Shown: one piece after another, positions 19,235 through 27,025 of the stretch | Layout of the letters: every line of letters starts with the position of its first letter | Numbering within the stretch: position 1 is the first letter of the stretch | Assembly: GCA_963169765.1 (NCBI GenBank) | Contig: CAUJEN010000024.1 | Coordinates: 1-64,000, forward strand | Length of the DNA: 64,000 nucleotides | Direction of reading: 5' to 3' | From: QWHO01 sp021404945 | GTDB lineage: Bacteria > Vulcanimicrobiota > Xenobia > Xenobiales > QWHO01 | Program-made: the position numbers and the translations under genes | Notes under the pieces: model-generated | Told to the model about the DNA's origin: nothing | Seen by the model: the letters and a program-made list of their open reading frames with translations, nothing else | The model's database searches: none

Positions 19235-19290
19235 CGGCGGTCACCGGGGAAACCGGGTCTCCCCCGGTGACCGCGCCGGTCCCCTTCTCA
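19235..19290 (+). repeat. long near-perfect hairpin in the intergenic region
   Basis: GGACCGGCGGTCACCGGGG and CCCCGGTGACCGCGCCGGTC pair over about 19 bp with one 2-nt bulge and a loop near ACCGGGTCTC. No T run follows. The 470-bp gap between the ubiquitin-like gene and the first vWA gene also holds smaller hairpins (CGTTC/GAACG, TTGTG/CACAA, GCTCC/GGAGC) and no convincing gene; a 72-codon reading frame beginning at 19161 runs into the hairpin and is probably not coding. Confidence 0.6.
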
Positions 19291-19405
19291 CTGGCGGGAG
19301 GGCTTCAACAAAGTTTCTTCTGGAGCCGGCGCATCTTGCAGCACGTTCCTCGGAACGGCCAGGTTCCACGGTTGTGTAGCCACAATCAGCTTTCAGCTCC
19401 TGTCG

Positions 19406-19541
19406 GGAGCCGGCGCGCCCCGACCTTGAAAGCCTACATACGAGTCAGACTTCCAATCTGATGGGTTCGAATCCCGATCGCCTCCGCCACATGGAGGCGT
19501 CACCGCGAGGTGCGGAAAGCTTTCCGAACTTGCGCGCGGGA
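19406..19541 (+). ncRNA. Y RNA-like RNA with tRNA-mimic module (YrlA type), copy B
   Basis: Same plan as copy A with compensating base changes. P1 is GCGCGC (19413-19418) with GCGCGC (19532-19537); P2 is GAAAGC (19428-19433) with GCTTTC (19519-19524). The internal loop keeps CCCGACCT and GAACTT. The tRNA mimic has anticodon-like arm TCAGA-CTTCCAA-TCTGA, a T arm GGG-TTCGAAT-CCC and a perfect 7-bp closed hairpin CGCCTCC/GGAGGCG (19479-19499) in place of an open acceptor stem. A GCGA-capped hairpin (19501-19512) follows. The variable loop and D arm of a real tRNA are missing. It lies 75 nt upstream of the first Ro60-like gene. Confidence 0.7.
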
Positions 19542-19613
19542 AGCCCGGCAGGAGCTCGAAGGCTTTTTCGTGGCCAGCACGACATCCAATCTGGAGAAAG
19601 GAGGTGCCCGATC

Positions 19614-21050
19614 ATGCAGACCACCGAGCGCGATCTGCGCCTGGACATGCTCAACAGCCTGTTGACCACCCCCCACCGCGAGCTGGAGAAGGTGGATGCC
19701 CTGCACCGCGAGCTGATCGCCCGCGATGCTCTCTTCTACGGCCACCTGGCCGTGTGGTATCAGCGCCACGGCGACGTGCGCGACCACAAGGAAGTGTTCG
19801 TGGGCAGCCTCCTGACCAGCGCCCTCGAGGCGCACCGGGAAGCCGGCTTCATGCTCATGCAGGAGCTGCCGCCCTACCAGGTGGCCCGCGTGGTGGACTT
19901 CATGAAGAAGCTGCGCGGTAAGCTCCCTCGCCAGGCCCGCACGGCCGTGGTGCAGTACCTCAGGGCGCGCGAGAAGGACCCTCAGTTCTTCGATCGCGCC
20001 GCGGTGCGCGCCCGCAAGGCGATGAAGCACCTCTATGCTTCCTGCCACGTCAAGCCCAGTGCTCGGGCGGACGCTGTCTTGTTCAAGGACGCTCCGCCCG
20101 CCGACAGCCTGGCCTTCATGCTCAAGCAGTTGAGCAAAGCCAGCACGCCGGCCGAGCAGGCGGCTCTGATCGTGGAGCACAAGATCCCCTACACCGTGGC
20201 CGTGGGAGCTATCAAGCAGCTGAGCCCCACGGTGCTGGTGGCGCTCCTCGACGCCATGACCCCGGCCGAGGTCATCAATCATGTGCAGTCTCTGCGCAAG
20301 AAGGGTGCCCTCGAGCACGCCGAGGTCAAGGCCCTGGTGGACGAAAAGCTCAAGCTGGCCGAGACCGACGCCCGCGTGTCCGCCTACAAGGCGCGCGTGG
20401 CAGCCGAGGCGGCCGAGTTGGACGAGGAGACTCGCCAGCGGCTCGAGCGCGTCACCGACGAGCAGGTCAAGCAGCGGGGCAAGATCACTCGCTCCACCGG
20501 CCTGTTGGTGGACAAGTCCTCCTCGATGGACCAGGCGCTGGACGTCGGCAAGCGACTGGCCGCCCTCATCGGCGGCGTGACAGAAGCCGAGCTGTTCGTG
20601 TACGCCTTCGATACCGTTCCCTATGCCATCCAGGCCAGCGGCGGCGAGCTGAGCGCCTGGGAGAAGGCCTTCGCGCCCATCCGGGCGGGAGGCTGCACGA
20701 GTCTGGGGTGCCCGCTCGAAGCGATGCGGCTGCGCAAGCAGTCTGTGGAGCAAATCGTGCTGGTGACAGACGAGCAGGAGAATACCGCGCCCTACTTTGC
20801 GGACGCCTACAAGGCCTACTCTGAGACTCTCGGAGTCGCACCTTCGGTGTTGCTCGTCAAGGTGGGCAGCGCCACCGACGCCACCGAGCGCGTTTTGCGC
20901 GGAAGAAAGGTGCAGGTGGACACGTTCACCTTCTCGGGCGACTACTACTCGCTGCCCAACCTGATCCCGATGCTGTCGCGGGCTTCCCGCCTCGAGCTGT
21001 TGCTCGAGATCCTGGACACTCCGCTGCCCAGGCGGCCAGCAAAGGGCTGA
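19614..21050 (+). CDS. Ro60/TROVE-like protein (helical repeats plus vWA domain)
   Basis: 478 aa from ATG 19614, seven bases after AAGGAGGTG. Residues about 5-290 are helical repeats (for example FYGHLAVWYQRHGDVRDHKE). Residues about 293-470 are a vWA domain with an intact MIDAS: Asp300, Ser302 and Ser304 (DKSSS), Thr362 and Asp386. Helical ring plus vWA is the Ro60 plan, and Ro60 binds Y RNA on its outer surface; two Y RNA-like elements lie just upstream. I infer Ro60-type function from architecture and neighbours, not from a clear TROVE motif. A longer paralogue follows. Confidence 0.65.
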   Translation: MQTTERDLRLDMLNSLLTTPHRELEKVDALHRELIARDALFYGHLAVWYQRHGDVRDHKEVFVGSLLTSALEAHREAGFMLMQELPPYQVARVVDFMKKLRGKLPRQARTAVVQYLRAREKDPQFFDRAAVRARKAMKHLYASCHVKPSARADAVLFKDAPPADSLAFMLKQLSKASTPAEQAALIVEHKIPYTVAVGAIKQLSPTVLVALLDAMTPAEVINHVQSLRKKGALEHAEVKALVDEKLKLAETDARVSAYKARVAAEAAELDEETRQRLERVTDEQVKQRGKITRSTGLLVDKSSSMDQALDVGKRLAALIGGVTEAELFVYAFDTVPYAIQASGGELSAWEKAFAPIRAGGCTSLGCPLEAMRLRKQSVEQIVLVTDEQENTAPYFADAYKAYSETLGVAPSVLLVKVGSATDATERVLRGRKVQVDTFTFSGDYYSLPNLIPMLSRASRLELLLEILDTPLPRRPAKG

Positions 21051-21346
21051 GCCCCCCCCGCGGGCGCGCCCGCACCGGGTCCCGCTCCGACGGCTCACCC
21101 CCGTCGGGGCGGCGCACCGGATGGCCAGACACGTCACGTGGTCGGGCCTGGCATACACTGGCCAGTCCCTGGTCATCCGTCCCGGCGATCAGAAGCTACT
21201 TCCAGGTCGATGGTCTGGCTGCTGCGTGCAGCCAGATCTTTTCTGGCATCTCAAGCTGCTCGCTCGCATCCAGATCGACCTGGGCACCTACCTCAACTTG
21301 CCTGGAAAGCATTGACCGGGTAGAAGGGGAATATCCCTCTGAACTG

Positions 21347-23455
21347 ATGAGTAACGCCTGCATCGACGTGGCCTGGTCCAAGGGCCGAGAGCGCATTCCG
21401 TTCGAGGTCGCCGACATCGGCGACCTGTCGAGTGATTTCGAGGTCAAGCTGGCCGTGCGCACCCACCTCGGGGCGCGTTGCCCCGACCTGACCGACTACG
21501 CTGTGCTGCGAGCCAGCCCCACTTGCTACTACCTGCGCGTACCTGTCTCGCTCCGGCTGCGCCGGCTCGTGGAGCGGTTGGACGCCTGGTATGCTCGCCA
21601 AATCAGCCCTGAGAGCGCTCTGGAGGTCTGGTTGCGCCAGCGGCTGGAGCCCCTGGGGGTGATGGTGAGGCGATGGATCCTCGCGCCCCTGGGCCGCCTG
21701 ACATTTCTCTTGCTGCGTCTGGCCTGGAGACTGATCCTCAAGCCCCTGGGTCGCCTGACGGGCCTCTTGCTGCGCCTGGCCGGCAAGCCCCTGGGCTTGA
21801 TGTTGAAAGCCCTCGGTCGTGTCCTGGTGGCCCTGGGCCCACCCCTGCAAACCCTGTCCACCGCCCTGAATCGAATCCTGGAGCTTCTCCTGTTTGGCCC
21901 GCTAAGCGCAGTGGTGCGAGTCCTGACCCGGCTCGCGTCCAGCCCCAGGATGCGCCGCCTGCGCCGTCGTCTGGGAAGCCGGCTCGAGCTGCTCAGAGGC
22001 TGGATCTTCGGGGTCGTGGAGCGGGTGTGGACCGGCCAGACGGCCGAAGAGCGAGAGCGCGACCACCGCCTGCGCCTGCTCGAATCGCTGCTCACCACTC
22101 CCCACCGTCGCCTGGACCGGCTGGCCGGATTGCACCAGCAGATGGCCCGACAGGACATCCTCTTCTACGTGCACCTGGCGGCCTGGTACCGCCAGCACGG
22201 GCAGGTGCGCGACCATCAGGAGCTGTTCACGGCGCAGTTGGTGCTGGACTCCACCTACCGCGACGTGGGGTTGGCCCTGCTGCGACAGTTGCCCCCCTAC
22301 CAACTGGCCCGGGTGCTGACCGAGGTCAAGCGCCGGGGCAAGAACCCTCCCCGCTCGCTGCGCACCGAGATCGAGCGCTACCTGCGCAGACGCGAGGCCG
22401 ACCCGGCCGCCTTCGACGGAGCCGCGCTGGCGGCCCGAAAAGCCCTCAAGCAGCTCTACACCAGCCTGCACATCAAGCCCGGCCCCCGGGCCCAGGCCAT
22501 CTTGTTCGAGGACCGTCCTCCCGAGGACAGTCGTCTGTTCGCCCTGCGCGAGCTGGCCCGCGAGCGCGACCCTGAGCGCCAGGCGGCGCTGGTGCGAAAG
22601 CACCGGCTGCCCTACAAGGTGGCCGCCGGCCTCCTGGTGCGCCACGAGGCCACGGCGCTTGCGCTGGTGGAGCAGATGAGCCCGGCCGAGCTGCTCAACC
22701 ACATGGGTACCCTCAAGAAGAACGGCTGGCTGGCCCTCGATCCCGTCGCCGAGCGGGTGCGCTCAGCCCTGGAGCAGGCCGGATCCAACCGGCGCGTGAG
22801 CGCCCTGAAGGTGGAGAAGGCCGCCCGCGCCGCCGGGGAGGACTGGCAGGCACTGCTCGACCGCATTCTGCAGAAGCGGCTGGAGAGCAACGCGGGCTGG
22901 ATCACACGCTCCACCGCGCTGCTGGTGGATGCCTCGGCTTCCATGGAGCCGGCCCTGGAGCTTGGCAAGCGGCTGGCCTCAATGGTAGCGGCTGTGGCCA
23001 GAGGTCCGCTGGCCGTCTACACCTTCGCTCGCGAGAGCACCCTGGTGGATCCCGAGCGCCGCGACTACGCCGGCTGGGCGGAAGCCTTCGAGGGTCTCGA
23101 GGCTCGAGGCCAGAGCTCGATGGGAGCAGCCCTGCTGACCCTCTACAAGAGCCCTCGGGTCTTCGATCAGGTGATCCTGGTCAGCGATCAGCGCGAGAAC
23201 CAGTCGCCCCGTTTTCTGCCCGCGCTGCGTCTGCTGCGCCGGCGCAACCGCTGGCTGAGCTTCTGCTTCGTCAACCTGGACGGGGGCGTGCATCTGCTGG
23301 AGGCCGACTGTCGACGGCTCAAGGTCGACCTGCAGACGTTCAACTTCCAGGGCGACTACTACGCCTTACCCAACCTGCTTCCGTTCCTGGCCCAGCCCTC
23401 GCGGATGGCCATGCTCATGGAAATTCTGGACACGCCCCTGCCGGGACGTAGCTGA
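21347..23455 (+). CDS. ubiquitin-like domain fused to Ro60/TROVE-like vWA protein
   Basis: 702 aa. Residues 1-70 resemble the stand-alone ubiquitin-like protein at 18941. Residues about 105-200 are three imperfect repeats of a Leu-rich amphipathic unit (APLGRLTFLLLRLA, KPLGRLTGLLLRLA, KPLGLMLKALG) that may lie on or cross the membrane. From about 225 it matches the 478-aa paralogue: helical repeats, then a vWA with MIDAS Asp528, Ser530 and Ser532 (DASAS), Ser in place of the MIDAS Thr, and the later Asp in VSDQREN. It lies 296 nt after the paralogue; that gap is GC-rich with hairpins and no clear gene. Confidence 0.65.
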   Translation: MSNACIDVAWSKGRERIPFEVADIGDLSSDFEVKLAVRTHLGARCPDLTDYAVLRASPTCYYLRVPVSLRLRRLVERLDAWYARQISPESALEVWLRQRLEPLGVMVRRWILAPLGRLTFLLLRLAWRLILKPLGRLTGLLLRLAGKPLGLMLKALGRVLVALGPPLQTLSTALNRILELLLFGPLSAVVRVLTRLASSPRMRRLRRRLGSRLELLRGWIFGVVERVWTGQTAEERERDHRLRLLESLLTTPHRRLDRLAGLHQQMARQDILFYVHLAAWYRQHGQVRDHQELFTAQLVLDSTYRDVGLALLRQLPPYQLARVLTEVKRRGKNPPRSLRTEIERYLRRREADPAAFDGAALAARKALKQLYTSLHIKPGPRAQAILFEDRPPEDSRLFALRELARERDPERQAALVRKHRLPYKVAAGLLVRHEATALALVEQMSPAELLNHMGTLKKNGWLALDPVAERVRSALEQAGSNRRVSALKVEKAARAAGEDWQALLDRILQKRLESNAGWITRSTALLVDASASMEPALELGKRLASMVAAVARGPLAVYTFARESTLVDPERRDYAGWAEAFEGLEARGQSSMGAALLTLYKSPRVFDQVILVSDQRENQSPRFLPALRLLRRRNRWLSFCFVNLDGGVHLLEADCRRLKVDLQTFNFQGDYYALPNLLPFLAQPSRMAMLMEILDTPLPGRS

Positions 23456-23476
23456 GCCGATGGAGAAAGCCAGAGG

Positions 23477-24304
23477 ATGACCGACGTCCGCAAGCTGATC
23501 GCCCGCCTGGGCGCAGCCGAGCAGAAGCTGACCCGCTTTCTGGCCCCCTGCCTGCCGGGGGGACGGGTGCGCACGCGCGTGCAGGGACTGGTGTGTGAAT
23601 TCGAGCCCCCGGCCGGCTTCGAGGGCTGGGGGGTGTTCGCCCCGGAGGGACGGGCCGCCCGCCTGCTCGAGTCGGCCGACCCCATTGCCGTGAGCGAGTA
23701 TCTGGCCCTCTTTCCGGCCCTGCGCGTGCGCCTGGTCCACCCGGTCTCGGGACGCTCCTGGCTGGCCTACCCGGTCAATGAGAGCGATGCGCGGCAGCGG
23801 CTGGGACAGGTCTGCCCGCGGGTGGTCCACCTGGTGGACGAGGGAGCTCGCCTGGAGGTGGCCGTGACCCGTCTGGAGGGCGCTGCGCTCTGGTTCGATC
23901 AGCTCGACCGTAAAGCCGACCCGCTGGCGGCGGCCTTCCTGAACGAATCGCTGGGGTCAGAGGTATTGCCTGAGCATCTGCGGTGCAGGGGCCTCACGCC
24001 CGAGATGCGGGTGGCTTACGAGCTGGCGGCCTCTCAGGAGAGCTTCTTCCAGGAGACGCTGCGCCTGAGAAACGAGCATGAGCGACTGCGCCAGGCCCTG
24101 CGAGTGGGGGGAGGCAACCTGCGCAGCTACATCGATCGGGGCGACCACTGGGTGGTGGAGTGGACCGACGGCCAGGGCGAGCGCCACAGCTCGGCCATCG
24201 GCAAAGCCGACCTCACCGTGCTCAGCGCCGGCATCTGCCTGGCGGGAGAAGACCAGCGCTTCGACCTGCAGTCGCTGGTGGGTGTGGTGGAGGGCAACTG
24301 GTGA
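23477..24304 (+). CDS. uncharacterised protein of the Ro60-like/ubiquitin-like operon
   Basis: 275 aa, alpha/beta, no signal peptide or membrane helix. The C-terminal part (about 205-275) is beta-rich and ends with SAGICLAGEDQRFDLQSLVG. It overlaps the E1-like gene by 4 nt, so the two are made together. In E1-containing operons a gene in this place may encode a conjugating, adaptor or peptidase-like partner, but I see no E2 catalytic motif or JAB metal site. Function unknown. Confidence 0.55.
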   Translation: MTDVRKLIARLGAAEQKLTRFLAPCLPGGRVRTRVQGLVCEFEPPAGFEGWGVFAPEGRAARLLESADPIAVSEYLALFPALRVRLVHPVSGRSWLAYPVNESDARQRLGQVCPRVVHLVDEGARLEVAVTRLEGAALWFDQLDRKADPLAAAFLNESLGSEVLPEHLRCRGLTPEMRVAYELAASQESFFQETLRLRNEHERLRQALRVGGGNLRSYIDRGDHWVVEWTDGQGERHSSAIGKADLTVLSAGICLAGEDQRFDLQSLVGVVEGNW

Positions 24305-24942
24305 GCGAGTTCTTCCTGCACGAAAGACTGGCCCGGGAGAAAACGACCCTGGAGCGATTGGCCCGCTGCCGCATTACCGTGTGCGGGGCGGGAGCCCTGG
24401 GGGCCAACCTGTGTGAAACCCTGGCTCGCTCTGGCGCGGGCGCCCTGCGGGTCATCGACAGGGATCGCATCGAGCCCCACAATCTGTCTACCCAGCCCTA
24501 TTTCAAGAGCGATGTGGGCTCGTTCAAGGCCCGTATCCTGGCCCATCATCTGTATCGAGCGCTGGGCACGAAGGTGGAGGCTCTGAGCGAGGAGCTGACT
24601 GCGACCAACCTGGGCAAACTGCTGGAGGGCAGCGAGCTGGTGCTGGACAGCTTCGACAACTCGGCCTCGCGCCAGCTGGTGGCCGACTGGTGCCGCCAGC
24701 GCCAGGTGCCCTGCCTGCACGCGGGGCTGGCGGCAGGCTTCGCCGAGGTACTCTGGAACGAGGTCTACCGGGTCCCTTCTCCGGCCGCCGGGCAGGATGA
24801 CTGCAACTACCCGCTGGCTCGCAACCTGGTCATGCTGACGGTGGCGGTGACCGCGGAGGTCGCCCTCACCTGGCTGGAGCGGGACCAGCAGGCAAACTAC
24901 ACCATCACGCTGGACGACCTGGCCGTCCGGCCGTTTTGCTGA
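24301..24942 (+). CDS. ThiF/MoeB/HesA-family E1-like adenylating enzyme
   Basis: 213 aa from GTG 24301. Nucleotide-binding GAGALG (29-34), Asp53 at the end of beta 2, NLSTQ at 61-65 (the usual NLxRQ with Thr for Arg), Lys76 and Asp119 of the adenylation site. Cys168 in DDCNYP sits where E1-like proteins have a catalytic or zinc Cys, but only one Cys is seen there. It is shorter than ThiF or MoeB (about 240-250). Likely activates the C-terminal Gly of a ubiquitin-like protein, probably the one at 18941; no ThiS, MoaD or thiazole genes are nearby. Confidence 0.8.
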   Translation: MSEFFLHERLAREKTTLERLARCRITVCGAGALGANLCETLARSGAGALRVIDRDRIEPHNLSTQPYFKSDVGSFKARILAHHLYRALGTKVEALSEELTATNLGKLLEGSELVLDSFDNSASRQLVADWCRQRQVPCLHAGLAAGFAEVLWNEVYRVPSPAAGQDDCNYPLARNLVMLTVAVTAEVALTWLERDQQANYTITLDDLAVRPFC

Positions 24943-24954
24943 GGAGGCCCCGCC

Positions 24955-25344
24955 ATGCGAGTGACCGTGGTTCTGGGACTGATCCTGCTCTTGCTGGGCT
25001 CGGCCGGGGCCCAGCGAGCAAACGACAAGAAAGCCACGCTCAAGGTGGTCAAGAGCAGCTCCACCGGCACCGCCAACCCGGCCGAGACCATGATTGAGCT
25101 GAGCGTCCAGGTCACCAACGCCGGCCAGGCCCAGCTGGCCTTCTCCAACAACAATTTCGTGCTGCTGGACGACCTGGGCAAGCGCCACGTGGTCAATCGG
25201 GGGCGCTACCCCGAGCGTTTTGACCTGGCCCCGGGCGAGTCGGCCACAGCCACCCGGATCTTCTTCACTCTGCCCAGAGAGGCCAAGCCCGCGGCAGTGC
25301 AGCTCATTCTGCTGCGGGGGGCGATCGGGGAAGCAAAGCTCTGA
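24955..25344 (+). CDS. secreted beta-sandwich protein (DUF4352-like)
   Basis: 129 aa with a signal peptide (MRVTVVLGLILLLLGSAGAQ). The mature part looks like an immunoglobulin-type domain: IELSVQVTNAGQAQLAFSNN and ATATRIFFTLPREAKPAAV resemble DUF4352 telokin-like modules. It begins 12 nt after the E1-like gene, so it may be in the same transcript. Confidence 0.6.
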   Translation: MRVTVVLGLILLLLGSAGAQRANDKKATLKVVKSSSTGTANPAETMIELSVQVTNAGQAQLAFSNNNFVLLDDLGKRHVVNRGRYPERFDLAPGESATATRIFFTLPREAKPAAVQLILLRGAIGEAKL

Positions 25345-25364
25345 ACCTGGAACAGGAATCTTCT

Positions 25365-26453
25365 TTGGCTGAGAGCAAACTAGGCGAGGTGGCCGACGGG
25401 TCTGACTCCACCACTCACCTGGGCAACTCCGAGCCAGTCGCAGGGCCGGCTGCTCGAAATCCCTATGTCAAGATGCTGACCGGCTCACTGTCCGGGAAGG
25501 TTTTCAAGCTTGAGAGGGATGTCACCACGATTGGACGTTCTCCCGACAACGAGTTGGTGCTCGACGACCCCGGGGTGAGTCGCGTCCACGCCCGCCTGTC
25601 GCGCAATTTCAGCGGAGTCTTGCTGACCGACCTGAAATCCACCAACGGAACCTTCGTGGCCGGGCGTCGAGTAAGCCAGCACGCTCTTTCAGAAGGGGAT
25701 CAGATCGCTCTGGGAGAGAGTGTGCGGCTACGTTTTGGTTACCTTGATCCCCTGGAGGAGCGGGTCGAGGAGCGGCTGTATGAGAAAGCCACCCGGGATG
25801 CGTTGACAGGCGCCGTCAACCGGGCCTTCTTCCTGGAGAAGCTGCGAGACGAGGTGGATCAGGCCCGGATCCGAGGCCTGCGGCTGGCACTGGCCCTGAC
25901 CGACCTGGACTTCTTCAAGAAGGTCAACGACAGCTATGGCCATCCGGCCGGGGATGCGGTGCTTGTGGAGTTCGTGCGCCGCGCCCAGCGGACGCTTCGC
26001 TCTCGCGATCTGCTCGGCCGACTCGGAGGCGAAGAGTTCGGCTTTCTGCTGCCCGAAAACACGGGCCCCCTGGCCGTGGAGGCGCTCGAGCGCGTGCGCC
26101 AGGCTATCGAAACGGTGCCGTTCGTCGTACCCTCCCCCAACGGGACGATCCGCATCAACGTCACCATGAGCGGCGGAATCAGCCTTTTCTCCGGTTCTCC
26201 GGAGGACGGAGAGGAAGTCTTGCTGGCGACCGCCGACGAGGCCCTGTATCAAGCCAAGAACTCAGGACGGAACCGGATCGTGCTGGGAACCGGGGGCGAG
26301 CCGTCCGCGTCCGAGCCTGGTGATACTGTCCAGTTGGTCCTGCGCCAGAAGCGATTGCTGACGCGGCTTGCCTGCCAACTGCCCGTCCTGGTGCGGGTGG
26401 AGAAAGTCTGGCACCCGGCTGTCCTGCTCGATCTCTCCCTTGGTGGGCGGTAA
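25365..26453 (+). pseudogene. FHA-GGDEF diguanylate cyclase with truncated C-terminal PilZ domain
   Basis: 362 aa from TTG 25365. FHA domain about 55-125 (TIGRSPDNELVLDDPGVSR, STNGTF). GGDEF domain about 140-305 with active GGEEF (221-225) and the RxxD product-inhibition site (RSRD, 212-215). From about 330 a PilZ domain starts (basic segment, then LLDLSLGG) but stops one residue later. The neighbouring kinase gene is cut at the same point from the other side. The cyclase part should be active; the PilZ domain is lost. Confidence 0.8.
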
Positions 26454-26973
26454 GCCGGACCTGAGAGTCCCGGTTGTGGAGTCGGGCGATCCCGAAGTCG
26501 ATCAGCTTGAGCTTGCCCGTGGGGGTGACCATCAAGTTGGAGGGCTTGAGATCTCGAAAGATAATCGGATGTGGTTTCTGGGAGTGCAGATAAGCCAGGA
26601 TTTCAGCTACCTGCTCACCGATCGATAGGACCATCCCCTGGGGCAGGGGATCGGGATAGCGTCTCAAGATTTCTTCAAGTGTGACGCCATCCACATACTC
26701 CATCACCAGGTAGACCGTGCTCCCTTCGGCGATGGCCTCCTGACGACGAACGATGGCTGGGTGGCTGAGCCAGGAGAGAATCTTCTGCTCCTGGTCGAAA
26801 AAGCTCCGGACCTGCTCGGCCTGACCGGGATTGGACAGGTCAAGGGTCAGCTCCTTGACGGCCCAGAGCTGGCGCGCATCGCGCAGATCGCGAGCGAGAT
26901 GAACCCGACCGAACCCTCCGCGGCCGATCTCCCTCCCTAGCTGGTAGCGCCCCCCCACGACACGAGCTGCCAT
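26447..26973 (-). pseudogene. Ser/Thr protein kinase, truncated in the activation segment
   Basis: From ATG 26973. It has REIGRGGFGRVHLA, the AVKE lysine, RDLKPSNLM and IDFGIAR, the N-lobe and catalytic loop of a Hanks kinase. After HNRDSQVRLTA the reading frame enters the antisense of the FHA-GGDEF gene, so the activation loop and C-lobe are missing. About 175 kinase residues remain of about 260. It could not be a complete kinase. It starts 53 nt after the M16 pair and may have been co-transcribed with it. Confidence 0.8.
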
Positions 26974-27025
26974 TGACCACACATTCGACAAATCAGTGGT
27001 CCAAGCCTGGCAGACCGCAGCGAGC

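Noticed and set aside
19161..19379. 72-codon reading frame after the ubiquitin-like gene
   Set aside because: Weak ribosome site and the frame runs through a long hairpin; composition is not protein-like.
19408..19500. tRNA-Gly (TCC) or a circularly permuted tRNA
   Set aside because: CGCCTCC pairs perfectly with GGAGGCG just downstream, as a permuted gene would, but the downstream part has no usable D arm and anticodon half. The closed acceptor hairpin is explained by tRNA mimicry.
21121..21315. 64-codon reading frame between the two Ro60-like genes
   Set aside because: Overlaps another open frame of equal length, no ribosome site and no recognisable sequence.
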